From F1-120-MAGs238 sp964484185 (lineage in GTDB: Bacteria; Planctomycetota; Phycisphaerae; Phycisphaerales; UBA1924): 64,000 nt of DNA. Where the stretch lies: assembly GCA_964484185.1 (NCBI GenBank), contig CAZAEQ010000002.1, positions 1 through 64,000 on the forward strand. Direction: 5' to 3'. The number at the start of each line of letters is the position of its first letter. The stretch's first letter is position 1. The translations under genes were made by a program, and so were the position numbers. Shown one piece after another: positions 52,360 through 61,062 of the stretch. The notes under the pieces were generated by a model that saw only the letters and a program-made list of their open reading frames with translations, was not told the DNA's origin and did not search any database.

Positions 52360-53871
52360 TCACGCGCCGTATACGGGCTTGAGTTTTCCTTCAAGGTGGC
52401 GCAGCAGCGGATCAGCGCTGAGCGGTTTGCCTGTGACATTTTTGCAGAGGTCGCCAGCGAGGTATTTGCGTCCGTGCTGGTGAATGTTCTTGTTCAACCA
52501 GGAAAGGAGTTGGCCGAACTCGCCTTTTTCCATCTGCTGATTCAGATTCGGAATCGCGGTGTTGATGGTCTCCCAGAGCTGTGCCGCGTAGAGGTTGCCA
52601 AGCGTGTACGTTGGGAAGTAGCCGATGAGACCGAAAGCCCAGTGCACATCCTGCATGCAGCCTTTTGAGTCGGTGGGGACATCGATACCGAGATAGTCTT
52701 TGTAGCGCTTGTTCCATTCGCCGGGAACATCTTTGACTTTAAGATCGCCTCGGAGCAAAGCGCGTTCGAGTTCGAAGCGGATCATGACGTGGAGGTTGTA
52801 TGTTGCTTCATCGGCCTCAACGCGAATGAGGCTTGGGGTCACGGTGTTGACCGCGCGGTACATGGTGTCGACTGTTGCGGCTTTGAAGGCATCGCCGAAG
52901 TGGCGTTGTGCGATGGGGAGCGCCCAGACCCAGAAACTGCGGGAACGACCGACGAAATTCTCCCACATACGGCTCTGACTTTCGTGAATCCCCAGAGAAA
53001 TTGCGTCAGCGAGGGGCTGTCCGAAGCGTTCAGTCTTCGGCAGGCCTTGTTCGTACATGCCGTGGCCGGCTTCGTGCATGGAGCCGTAGAGAGCATCTGA
53101 GAATCGCTCATCGCGATAGCGCGTGGTCAAGCGGGTGTCGCCAGGGCCGACACCTGAACAGAACGGATGCGTAGTAGTATCGAGGCGTCCGGATCTAAAA
53201 TCAAAACCGAGTGCCGTGAGAATCTCGATACCAAATGCGTGTTGTTTTTCGGCCGAGACTTTTGTGTTCAAGATTGAAGCATCAGGCTTGTTGGTTCCAG
53301 CCTGGAGCTGAGCAACCAGTGCAGCCAATCGCGAGCGCAGCGGCGAGAAGATCGCCTCAACTTGTTTGGCGGTTGCGCCGGGCTCGTATTCCTCCAGCAA
53401 TGCGTCGTACGGCTCGCCGTTGACGCCCCAGCCGTAGCACTCGGCCTTGCGCCGGGTGAGAGCGAACATCTTTTCGAGCCAGGGCTCAAACATCTTGAAA
53501 TCGCTCTTGCTTCGTGCCTCTTTCCAGACTTCCTGGGCCTGACTGCCCACCTTGGCAAGCTCGGCTACCAGGTCAACCGGAAGTTTGGTGGCCCGTACGT
53601 AATCACGGCGCATCTCGCGAAGATTGGCTTCTGCGTTTTCGTCGCTGCGAAGCTTGGGGTCTGATTCACATGAGACCAGCAGTTCCCCGACGCGCGGATG
53701 GGTTCGCATCTGGTGAGTCAGTTCGGCCAGCAGTGACAGCTCTTCCGCTCGAAAGGCGGCACCGTTATGGGGCATGTAGGTTTCCTGCTCCCAATTCAAC
53801 AGTTGATCAACAGCATTGAGAGTTGCGGCACGGCGGGTGTGGGCGAGCAATTCGGAATAGGCGTTGGACAT
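52360..53871 (-). CDS. M32-family metallocarboxypeptidase
   Basis: Cytoplasmic carboxypeptidase of the Taq type, 503 residues, the normal length. Zinc motif HEAGH is at His266-Glu267-His270 in MHEAGHGMYEQG. The family hallmarks HPFCSGVGPGDTRLTTRY, SLGIHESQSRMWENFV and IRVEADEATYNLHV are all present. It removes C-terminal residues from peptides. The protein starts MSNAYSELLAHTRRAATLNA. The gene converges with the barrel gene at 52340 and has no operon partner. Confidence 0.94.
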   Translation of the reverse strand: MSNAYSELLAHTRRAATLNAVDQLLNWEQETYMPHNGAAFRAEELSLLAELTHQMRTHPRVGELLVSCESDPKLRSDENAEANLREMRRDYVRATKLPVDLVAELAKVGSQAQEVWKEARSKSDFKMFEPWLEKMFALTRRKAECYGWGVNGEPYDALLEEYEPGATAKQVEAIFSPLRSRLAALVAQLQAGTNKPDASILNTKVSAEKQHAFGIEILTALGFDFRSGRLDTTTHPFCSGVGPGDTRLTTRYRDERFSDALYGSMHEAGHGMYEQGLPKTERFGQPLADAISLGIHESQSRMWENFVGRSRSFWVWALPIAQRHFGDAFKAATVDTMYRAVNTVTPSLIRVEADEATYNLHVMIRFELERALLRGDLKVKDVPGEWNKRYKDYLGIDVPTDSKGCMQDVHWAFGLIGYFPTYTLGNLYAAQLWETINTAIPNLNQQMEKGEFGQLLSWLNKNIHQHGRKYLAGDLCKNVTGKPLSADPLLRHLEGKLKPVYGA

Positions 53872-54081
53872 GTGCTGGGGTTCCTCTGCGATTCAAGTCT
53901 TGTGTCGGGGGACCGGTGAGAGTGCAGTGTAACCAGTCCATCTTGAGATGGCCAAAACCTGAACTTCTGAGGAATTCAGTTGTCAAAGTTGCCCTACCCT
54001 ATGACCGGGGGACTGCGTCGCCATATTGATGCTGATACTATTACACCCCGAACATTTCGGGAGCTTTTTGGAGAAGTACGA

Positions 54082-54963
54082 ATGAACGTCCGCATGACCG
54101 CTTCCGCCATCTTCCTTTGCTGCGGCACATTGGCCCAGGCACAAATCGCTGTTCCACCTTCGGCACCGGTCGCGCCGACCAAGGAATATGTGCCGCCGCC
54201 GGAGGTTAAGCCCTTTGACACCAAGTCGGTGAACGCCACCCCCACCCCGCCGCCCGCACCCGCAGCGGTGGTCCTCCCTGACCTGCCGTATGAATCACTT
54301 GCAAAGAAAGATGCAAACGGTAACCTGCCCGCGTTGAGCGAGCCGGTTGAATGGGCGGCCCTGCGGGTAAATCCGACCATTACTGAACAGGCCGACAAGG
54401 ATCGAGTGAAGCAGATCATTGCAGATCGTCTTCGCCAGTATCAGACCATTGTGATCGAGAACATTGATTTCATGCATCAGATCGATGCCGGCTTGCTTGA
54501 AAAGATCGATGTCACTTCGGCTAATGCCAAGGCTGACATGATCAAGGTGAAACTGCTGGCTGGCAAGGGGACTTTGGTGAAGGCGCTGAAAGAGAGCCAT
54601 GCTCTGAACGAAGTGCAGATCAAGTTCAACCAGAAGATCGCGGATGAACGTGTGAAGGCCGAATACGCCAGCCCGACCAAGAGCGACAACCCAGAACAAG
54701 CCCGCAAGGACACTGCGGGCAGCGTGGGTTCATCTGTCTTGCGTCAAGCGGTGGCCGAGGCCATGCACGCGCGCCGGGCTCTCTTTATTACGGCGGCGGG
54801 AAAGATCGGCGATCTTGGCACCAAGTTTGGCATGGGAAGCGATCACATCAAGGCGATCAGCAGTGCAACGACAGACGATGCAAAGTTTGCCGCGGTTCTG
54901 GCGGGAGTGAAGGAAATGCCGGTTGAGAAGCAGCGAGAGTTCTTGACAGCGGCCCTCCGCTGA
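54082..54963 (+). CDS. Secreted or periplasmic protein of unknown function
   Basis: ATG 54082 has GGAGAAG upstream and a signal peptide ends LAQAQ (about residue 21). A Pro-rich stretch follows (PPPEVKPFDTK, TPTPPPAPAAVVLPDLPY). The remaining 200 residues are helical (DRVKQIIADRLRQYQTIVIE, then LNEVQIKFNQKIADERVK). No family is recognised. A perfect terminator lies 30 bases after the stop. The longer frame from 53980 is not needed. Confidence 0.75.
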   Translation: MNVRMTASAIFLCCGTLAQAQIAVPPSAPVAPTKEYVPPPEVKPFDTKSVNATPTPPPAPAAVVLPDLPYESLAKKDANGNLPALSEPVEWAALRVNPTITEQADKDRVKQIIADRLRQYQTIVIENIDFMHQIDAGLLEKIDVTSANAKADMIKVKLLAGKGTLVKALKESHALNEVQIKFNQKIADERVKAEYASPTKSDNPEQARKDTAGSVGSSVLRQAVAEAMHARRALFITAAGKIGDLGTKFGMGSDHIKAISSATTDDAKFAAVLAGVKEMPVEKQREFLTAALR

Positions 54964-54992
54964 GATTCCAACAGATATTTCAGGAACGCAAA

Positions 54993-55018
54993 GCGGCAGG
55001 CAGTCCTGCCGCTTTTTT
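54993..55018 (+). terminator. Rho-independent terminator after the gene at 54082-54963
   Basis: Stem GCGGCAGG (54993-55000), loop CAGT, stem CCTGCCGC (55005-55012), followed by six T residues (55013-55018). Confidence 0.9.
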
Positions 55019-55061
55019 GCTGGAAAAATTGGCAGGTTTCACGACTTGGTGAGACCAGAGA

Positions 55062-55102
55062 TTCAAAAACAAAGTCGGCCCGCACCTTTCGATGCGGGCC
55101 GA
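55062..55102 (-). terminator. Rho-independent terminator after the PEP-CTERM gene
   Basis: On the minus strand TCGGCCCGCA (55093-55102) pairs with TGCGGGCCGA (55075-55084). ACTTTGTTTTTG follows as the T-run. It lies about 40 bases after the stop at 55140. Confidence 0.85.
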
Positions 55103-55139
55103 TTGAAATTATCAGAGGCGTGTCGAAACTAAAAGAGGA

Positions 55140-56138
55140 TTAGTTGCGACGACGGCGAGCGGCGGCCAAACCACCGAGGCCCAGGAGAGCGAGCGAGCCG
55201 GGGGTTGGAACGGTCTGGATGACCAGTTCGTACGCGCCAGCGGCGGCGCCAGCAGTGATGCTGCCGATGTTTGCACCGAAGACGGTGTTGAAGCCGCCGA
55301 CGACGATGGTGTAGTTGCCATTGGCGAGTGTGAGGCCGTTGAAGCCAGGAGCGGTATCACCAAGGATCGGATCAGCTGCGCCGAAAGAGAGGCGGCTGTA
55401 GAAGCCGGGGCCTGAGGCGCCGTCATCATCTTCTGCAACCAAGTTTCCAGCCGCATCGTAGATCGCGATTTCAGAGTCATACGCGGCTGCGCCAGCGGGC
55501 TGACGAGTAAGGATGCTGAGGTAATCGCCAACGTTGAACACGCCTGAGGGGAATGAGACGGTGTAGAAGTCCAGGCCGCCAGCGACGTTTGAACCAGAGG
55601 CAACAACGGGGGTACCGTTGCCAGCGACTGCGCCGAGGGCGAAGTTGCCGTTGACGATGGCGCTGCCGTTAACGAAGTCATAGGTCACAGTGTTCCAAGT
55701 CGATTCGGCGAGATCTGCCGTGCCGTCCTGGAAAGACTCAAACCATTCGAAGTTAACAACGCCGCCATTTGTGAGGCTTGAGGCCTGATTCACGACAGTG
55801 GGACCAACGGCGATCGTGCCGGTGAAGCCGCCAACGGTGGTGGCCTGAAGGTTGTAACCGGTGAATGAGCTTCCCGCACCAGCGCTCAAGCGAACGCGTG
55901 CTTCGCTGGCGAATGTGGCGGTATTCACTTCAGTGAGTGATCCGGTGACGCGAACGCCGGTGATGGCTCCGCCGTACGTTGAAACCCATGAGTCAACTGC
56001 GTTGCTTGTATCGCCCTGAGCGTCAATCGATGCCTTGTTCGTGAAAGTCACGCTGGCAACAACGTTGGTGTTGACGACGCTGGCCATGGTCGAGCTTGCA
56101 AGCCCGGCGACAACGAGTAGACCAAGTACATTCTTCAT
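55140..56138 (-). CDS. PEP-CTERM secreted protein
   Basis: The 332-residue protein starts MKNVLGLLVVAGLASSTMAS (signal peptide) and has a Gly/Ala/Thr-rich body with beta-type repeats (ADPILGDTAPGFNGLTLANG, YDSEIAIYDAAGNLVAEDDD). This middle part resembles pre-peptidase C-terminal-like domains. The tail is VPTPGSLALLGLGGLAAA with RRRRN, a complete PEP-CTERM-type sorting signal. An exosortase would anchor or release it; none lies in the window. GAGGGAGAGAAGAA before ATG 56138 serves as the ribosome binding site. Confidence 0.85.
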   Translation of the reverse strand: MKNVLGLLVVAGLASSTMASVVNTNVVASVTFTNKASIDAQGDTSNAVDSWVSTYGGAITGVRVTGSLTEVNTATFASEARVRLSAGAGSSFTGYNLQATTVGGFTGTIAVGPTVVNQASSLTNGGVVNFEWFESFQDGTADLAESTWNTVTYDFVNGSAIVNGNFALGAVAGNGTPVVASGSNVAGGLDFYTVSFPSGVFNVGDYLSILTRQPAGAAAYDSEIAIYDAAGNLVAEDDDGASGPGFYSRLSFGAADPILGDTAPGFNGLTLANGNYTIVVGGFNTVFGANIGSITAGAAAGAYELVIQTVPTPGSLALLGLGGLAAARRRRN

Positions 56139-57124
56139 TTCTTCTCTCCCTCTTAAATGTGGCCACGTGAGGCCAAATTACCTGGATCAGGCACGGAAAG
56201 TGCTTTTGACCCCACGAATCAGCGCCTACACCCCAATTGGGGCGTTCGGAACGGCGCTTCCTCTGGGCGTAGTGTAATACAGAATTCACGAAGTGCAAAC
56301 AAAATAGACGTCTGGTTTTGATTATTTCACTGTTTTTGGACCGATAATAATCACTCTAGTTGCGACGATAGTGCACTGCTTGAGGAACAATTAGTTATCG
56401 GACATCTGTCCGAATAGCACTGGCCTTCAAAAAGAACCGGCACAATCAGCGTGAGAGGAGGCCTCTCAGTTGCCCTGGGACAGTGCAACGTTGGCATGAG
56501 AACTCCCGATTTGGAAAATTTGAAATCAAGCACGATGAGGATGCGCAGACGCTTGGCGGCCGCAGCAGATGTACTTTGTCACGATGCGCCATCCTCTTGA
56601 TGGGGCAACACTGATCATTGAAGCGGACGATTGACCGCCGCTGGCGTTGAACTGGAGTTGGCGATCGGTATCGGCAAGCCCTCAGAACTTGCCTAAAGCG
56701 GGCCATATCTCAGTTGGCACCGAAGGCCTCTCAAGATGTATGAAGCTGCCTTTACTGCAGCATCGGTGATTAGTTCGGGCGGCGGCGGACCGTGCGATAT
56801 AGCTGGTTGCGATAGAGAATTCTGTGGAATCCGAAGTTGAAAATTTTTTCGTCTATCGTTGATACCAGTTCCGAAACACTGTTTCCATGGCGTTTCCGGC
56901 GATCAGAGTTCGAATCCAATAAAAAAACTCGCAGCGCATTGTTCGATGTGATTGACGATAACCGATGCAATCGTCATAATCCACGCGAGTTAAGGATGAA
57001 AGGGGGCAGTCACCCCCGCCTCCGGAAAACAATCGGTGAGTGTCACGGATGGCATTCTTACAACCTGCGACCTGGTTTTTTGTGTCAGGCGCGCTTGGCT
57101 CATACAGCAGTTGAGATGGAGCTT
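56139..57124. other. Large intergenic region
   Basis: No gene is supported in about 985 bases. It separates a minus-strand PEP-CTERM gene from a plus-strand doublet gene. A minus-strand promoter is plausible at 56271-56298. GGGGGcagtCACCCCC-type pairing is visible near 57003-57018, and an in-frame extension of the downstream gene runs to 56837 but lacks a start signal. Frames such as 56446-56706 on the minus strand resemble no protein. Confidence 0.45.
56271..56298 (-). promoter_or_regulatory. Candidate sigma-70-type promoter of the PEP-CTERM gene
   Basis: On the minus strand TTGCAC (56293-56298) and TACACT (56271-56276) are separated by 16 bases. This leaves a leader of about 125 bases to ATG 56138. 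No other support. Confidence 0.3.
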
Positions 57125-58432
57125 ATGAAGAAAATTCTTGGCCTTGCTTTTTCCAGCGTGCTTACTTTCTCTGTTTCGGCTCAGAACTGTGGTCCATGGT
57201 CAGTGGTCCTGACTCAGAACTTCAGCGATCAGGTCAATGTACTTGACGACATTTCCTCGCCGCGTCGCGATCTGGCAATCAGCATCGGACACTGGAATGG
57301 CGGCGGATTTTTCGGAAAGCCGATCGTTCTCTCGTGGAACGGAGTGGTTTGGAACAGTCTCGATCTGCCGCAGACAGAACACCTTGGAACCGACCCGCAA
57401 GTTCGCGGGATTGGGCGTGTTCCCAGTGAAAAAATGTGGGTTGTCGGCAATGTCGCAACAGCGACGGCGGCTGGCAACCTGCCGCTCGTGATGCGCTGGC
57501 AAGGCAACGCCTGGGACATGGTTTCGACTCCCACGCTAAGGCCGCAGACGTTTTTTCCATTCGGAGCTCGCGGCGGTTTTGCCGAGGATATTGCCGGCGT
57601 TGCGGACAATGACATCTGGGTCGTCGGATCTGCAGCCGGGTGGGGAGATGGAACACTGACAACGGTGCCGATGGCATTGCACTTTGACGGAACGAGATGG
57701 ACTGATGTTGAAGTTCCAACTGTCGGAGATCGCAGCCACACGCTGACTGCTGTTTCTGCGAGCGCTTCGAACAATGTCTGGGCAATTGGCATGTGGCGCG
57801 ACTTGGGCAACTCATTCAAGTCACTCATCATGCGTTGGAATGGAACTGCATGGCAACGCATTGAGAACCTGGGTGAGGGACTTGGCGGTGGAACCACCGG
57901 CGCGGTGGTGGCACTTGCGCCGAATGATGTCTGGGTTTCTGGTTTGTTTCACAACGCCACCGTCAGATTGATGCACTGGAACGGGACGGATTGGGACATC
58001 CCCAATCCGACAATTCCAGGCATGATCACCAGCTTTGCGGCGATCGCCCCCAATGACATCTGGGGATGTGACAACTCTCATGGCACCTTTTATCATTACG
58101 ATGGAGTGTCGTGGACACTAGTCGGAGCGCCCAATATTCCAGAGTCGACCGAAACGCTGCGCGGCTATGGCATGGACACATTCGGGCCATGCGCAGTCTG
58201 GTCGGTCGGTGCATATCACGATGGAACGACAGAACGCACCCTGGTCGAGCGGCTTGGAACGCCGCGGTGTGATGTAGATTTCAATACCGATGGGGTTCTT
58301 GATTTCTTCGACTATCTCGATTTTGTCTCCGCATTTTCTGCGGGTCAGTTTATTGCAGACTTCAATCGCGACATGGCGATCGATTTCTTTGATTACCTGG
58401 ATTTTGTGGCATCATTCGGCAATGGGTGCTGA
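57125..58432 (+). CDS. Secreted beta-propeller-like protein with EF-hand doublet
   Basis: ATG 57125 starts a signal peptide (MKKILGLAFSSVLTFSVSAQ). ATG 57116 is an alternative. Residues 20-380 hold blades of the type APNDVWVSGLFHNATV, NNVWAIGMWRDLG and LIMRWNGTAWQRI, seven or so, probably a propeller. The tail (58271-58432) has loops DFNTDGVLDFFD and DFNRDMAIDFFD and ends SFGNGC. No catalytic motif is seen. A terminator follows the stop. Confidence 0.85.
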   Translation: MKKILGLAFSSVLTFSVSAQNCGPWSVVLTQNFSDQVNVLDDISSPRRDLAISIGHWNGGGFFGKPIVLSWNGVVWNSLDLPQTEHLGTDPQVRGIGRVPSEKMWVVGNVATATAAGNLPLVMRWQGNAWDMVSTPTLRPQTFFPFGARGGFAEDIAGVADNDIWVVGSAAGWGDGTLTTVPMALHFDGTRWTDVEVPTVGDRSHTLTAVSASASNNVWAIGMWRDLGNSFKSLIMRWNGTAWQRIENLGEGLGGGTTGAVVALAPNDVWVSGLFHNATVRLMHWNGTDWDIPNPTIPGMITSFAAIAPNDIWGCDNSHGTFYHYDGVSWTLVGAPNIPESTETLRGYGMDTFGPCAVWSVGAYHDGTTERTLVERLGTPRCDVDFNTDGVLDFFDYLDFVSAFSAGQFIADFNRDMAIDFFDYLDFVASFGNGC

Positions 58433-58456
58433 AGCGATTCTCTGGTGGATGCGAAG

Positions 58457-58485
58457 CCGGGCTCGGTTCATTCGAGCTCGGTTTT
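58457..58485 (+). terminator. Rho-independent terminator after the gene at 57125-58432
   Basis: Stem CCGGGCTCG (58457-58465) pairs with CGAGCTCGG (58473-58481), with one G-T pair and a seven-base loop. TTTTCATTTT follows. Confidence 0.75.
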
Positions 58486-58595
58486 CATTTTGGTGAAAAT
58501 TTGTCGAAGCTATCAAGAAAGCGGTGACACAGGCGCTGCCTTCTGGTAGCCTGCGTGCATTGACGTTACTAGCGCATTACACAGGAGAGTCGAAC

Positions 58596-60224
58596 ATGCG
58601 GAGCTCTAAAGTAAGCACGCTGCTCGCAGTTGCTGCGTTCAGCAGTTGTAGTTCGACCGGTTTTGGGCAGTTGGCCGTTACCTCAACTCTTCCGCTTCGA
58701 AATGAAAACAACATCTCCCGCACTGCTCCGGTCAGTGTCACCTTTGATCGGCCAATCGACAGGCTCACAGTCACTGGGTCCAACTTTCATGTGTTCGGCA
58801 AAGTCACAGGGCCGATTGCCGGCGCGTTCACATTTTCCAACTCTGATCGCACCGTGACCTTTACTGCATCGCAGGTGTTGTCCGCTGGTGAAACCGTATT
58901 GCTCACGCTCTCTCACAACCTGCGTGGGACCGATGGCGTGGCACTGCGAGCCGCCGGATATGCCTCGGTTTTTACGATCCGTTCGGTCGCTTCTACAGGG
59001 ACCTTTGAACAGATCGCAAGCATGTCGAACCACGACATCAGTGGCGGCACAACTCGCATCTACGGAACCAACGCCTGTGATTTGAATCACGATGGCTGGG
59101 CGGATCTCACGACCGTGAACGAGATTTCACGCGACCTTCGCGTCTTCCTCAACCGCGGCGACGGCTCAGCGCTGTGCGAACCAATGCTCATGCCCCCCAC
59201 TGTCATTCCGGAGGAATCGAGTCCGAATGACGCCGCGGATTTTGATAGAGACGGCCATATCGACATCGTTACTTCCAGCGCGAACGAGAACAACATTGCG
59301 GTCGCGTTTGGAAATGGCGATGGCACGTTCCGTTCGGTAACAACAATCAGCGTCGGGGCGTATCCGCGTGGCTTTGGCGTCTTCGATGCGGACGGCGATG
59401 GCGACTTTGATATCGCTGTGGCATGTGCTCAAGGAAACAACATCGCCTATATCCGCAACAACGGAAACGCTACTTTTGCTGCGCCGCTGAGCTTTGAGGG
59501 CGGCGTGAACGGCGAGTACGGCATGAACGGCGCTGACATGAACAACGATGGAATCATGGACCTGGTAGTGGCAGGAACCAACAGTCAGACCATTGCAGTA
59601 CTTCGCGGCAACGGCAACGGAACATTTACTAATATCTCGACGCGCTCGGTGGGCGGGGCGAACTGGGTGGTCTTGTGCGGCGACCTCAATAACGATCGCA
59701 ACATGGATGTCTGCACTGCCAACTCGTTCTCGGCAAATGGTTCAATTCTGCTCGGGACCGGAACAGGAACACTTGGTGCAGCGGCGGTGATGCCAACAGG
59801 CGGGCACACTGTCGCAACCGACCTGGCCGACCTCGATGGCGATGGCGACCTGGACTGGGTGCTTTCTTCGTTCGGCGCGGGTCGGTGGTATCAATACAGA
59901 AACAACGGAGCGGGATCATTCAGTTTCGTCAGAGAATTCATCGCTCCAAACAATCCCAGTTGTACCGCACCGGTTGACATGGACAACGATGGTGATGTTG
60001 ATCTGGTGTTCACCGATGAAATCGCCGATCTGGTCATCATCATGCGGAATATCGGCGGATGTGCGGCAGATTTCAATCATGACGCCATCGTCGATTTCTT
60101 TGACTACCTCGACTTTGTAGACGCCTTCAGCCTGAACGCTCCTACAGCGGACTTCAACGGCGATGCCACTATTGATTTCTTTGACTATCTGGACTTTGTA
60201 GACGCGTTGAGCGATGGCTGTTGA
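58596..60224 (+). CDS. Secreted FG-GAP/VCBS protein with N-terminal Ig-like domain and EF-hand doublet
   Basis: ATG 58596 has AGGAG eight bases upstream and the signal peptide ends GFGQ. Residues 25-150 form a bacterial Ig-like domain (SRTAPVSVTFDRPIDRLTV, GETVLLTLSHNLRG). Residues 165-480 contain FG-GAP/VCBS units with Asp-rich loops (DADGDGDFDIAVACAQGNNI, DMNNDGIMDLVVAG, DMDNDGDVDLVFTD), likely a Ca-binding propeller. The tail (60064-60224) has loops DFNHDAIVDFFD and DFNGDATIDFFD and ends ALSDGC. It is extracellular, and its binding target is unknown. Confidence 0.88.
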   Translation: MRSSKVSTLLAVAAFSSCSSTGFGQLAVTSTLPLRNENNISRTAPVSVTFDRPIDRLTVTGSNFHVFGKVTGPIAGAFTFSNSDRTVTFTASQVLSAGETVLLTLSHNLRGTDGVALRAAGYASVFTIRSVASTGTFEQIASMSNHDISGGTTRIYGTNACDLNHDGWADLTTVNEISRDLRVFLNRGDGSALCEPMLMPPTVIPEESSPNDAADFDRDGHIDIVTSSANENNIAVAFGNGDGTFRSVTTISVGAYPRGFGVFDADGDGDFDIAVACAQGNNIAYIRNNGNATFAAPLSFEGGVNGEYGMNGADMNNDGIMDLVVAGTNSQTIAVLRGNGNGTFTNISTRSVGGANWVVLCGDLNNDRNMDVCTANSFSANGSILLGTGTGTLGAAAVMPTGGHTVATDLADLDGDGDLDWVLSSFGAGRWYQYRNNGAGSFSFVREFIAPNNPSCTAPVDMDNDGDVDLVFTDEIADLVIIMRNIGGCAADFNHDAIVDFFDYLDFVDAFSLNAPTADFNGDATIDFFDYLDFVDALSDGC

Positions 60225-60289
60225 ACATGCCAAACAAGTTCCTTTCCAATTAATATACCGATTCTGAATTAATGTCTGCAACATTTGTC

Positions 60290-60317
60290 TTGCTGTACGC
60301 GGATTTGTTGCTAGAAT
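60290..60317 (+). promoter_or_regulatory. Candidate sigma-70-type promoter of the cupredoxin-like gene
   Basis: TTGCTG (60290-60295), 16 bases, TAGAAT (60312-60317). It gives a leader of about 65 bases before ATG 60390. Confidence 0.4.
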
Positions 60318-60389
60318 CATTGCGCGAAATAAGTTGCAAGGCTATTTCGGGGCCTCGTGAACCGTCTTTGCAGCAATTGAGGACCTCAC

Positions 60390-60953
60390 ATGAATCTGCT
60401 CTTTTCATTGTCCTTTGTCTCTGCCATTGCATCATCAACGATGGCTCAATGCGTTCCGAGTCCAACTAATTTCTGCGTCACGCATAATGGAATTGCGTTT
60501 GCCATCAACGGAACCGCACGTCAGACTTTGACGCTTACCGCGGGCACCACGTACACCTTTTCGCTTGTAAATATTCCCACTTTTCACCCGTTTTATCTCA
60601 CGAATTCTTCAACCGGTGGGGCTGGGCAGGGGACCGGGACGATTGCGAACGTGACGCCCAATACTCCACAATCCGGCAACTCGATCATCTCGTTCTCGCC
60701 AACACTCGCACAAGTGGGAACCAATGTGTTCTACAACTGCAATGTACATTCCAACATGGGCGCGAGAATCACGATTGTCGCGCCACTTTGCCCCGCAGAT
60801 TTTAATGAAGATGGAACGGTCGACTTCTTTGACTATCTCGATTTCGTCGACTCCTTCAGTTCCCAGCAGCCCGGCTCAGATTTCAATCAGGATGGCGTGA
60901 TCGATTTCTTTGATTATCTGGACTTTGTCGACGCTTTCAGCTCGCCATGCTGA
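60390..60953 (+). CDS. Secreted cupredoxin-like protein with EF-hand doublet
   Basis: The 187-residue product starts with a signal peptide (MNLLFSLSFVSAIASSTMAQ). The first 130 residues are a small Greek-key domain of the cupredoxin kind. The likely copper ligands are His in FHPFYL and the C-x2-H-x3-M pattern in FYNCNVHSNMGARI, fitting a type 1 site. The tail (60790-60953) has loops DFNEDGTVDFFD and DFNQDGVIDFFD and ends FSSPC. It may carry electrons or bind copper outside the cell. Copper binding is inferred from the ligand pattern. Confidence 0.83.
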   Translation: MNLLFSLSFVSAIASSTMAQCVPSPTNFCVTHNGIAFAINGTARQTLTLTAGTTYTFSLVNIPTFHPFYLTNSSTGGAGQGTGTIANVTPNTPQSGNSIISFSPTLAQVGTNVFYNCNVHSNMGARITIVAPLCPADFNEDGTVDFFDYLDFVDSFSSQQPGSDFNQDGVIDFFDYLDFVDAFSSPC

Positions 60954-60990
60954 GACCTGCGCATAAAAGCTGACGAACTGACATTTCCCT

Positions 60991-61018
60991 TTGGAAGTTC
61001 ATCTCTTGTTGGTATGCT
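60991..61018 (+). promoter_or_regulatory. Candidate sigma-70-type promoter of the metalloprotease gene
   Basis: TTGGAA (60991-60996), 16 bases, TATGCT (61013-61018), 45 bases before ATG 61063. AGGAG at 61052-61056 is the ribosome binding site. Confidence 0.35.
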
Positions 61019-61062
61019 CTAGCACTGTTTCGATTTCGCTCCGGGCGGTTCAGGAGATTGCT

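Noticed and set aside
56446..56706. 86-codon minus-strand ORF in the large intergenic region
   Set aside because: Cys/Arg/Ser-rich composition typical of a random frame, with no support from start signals.
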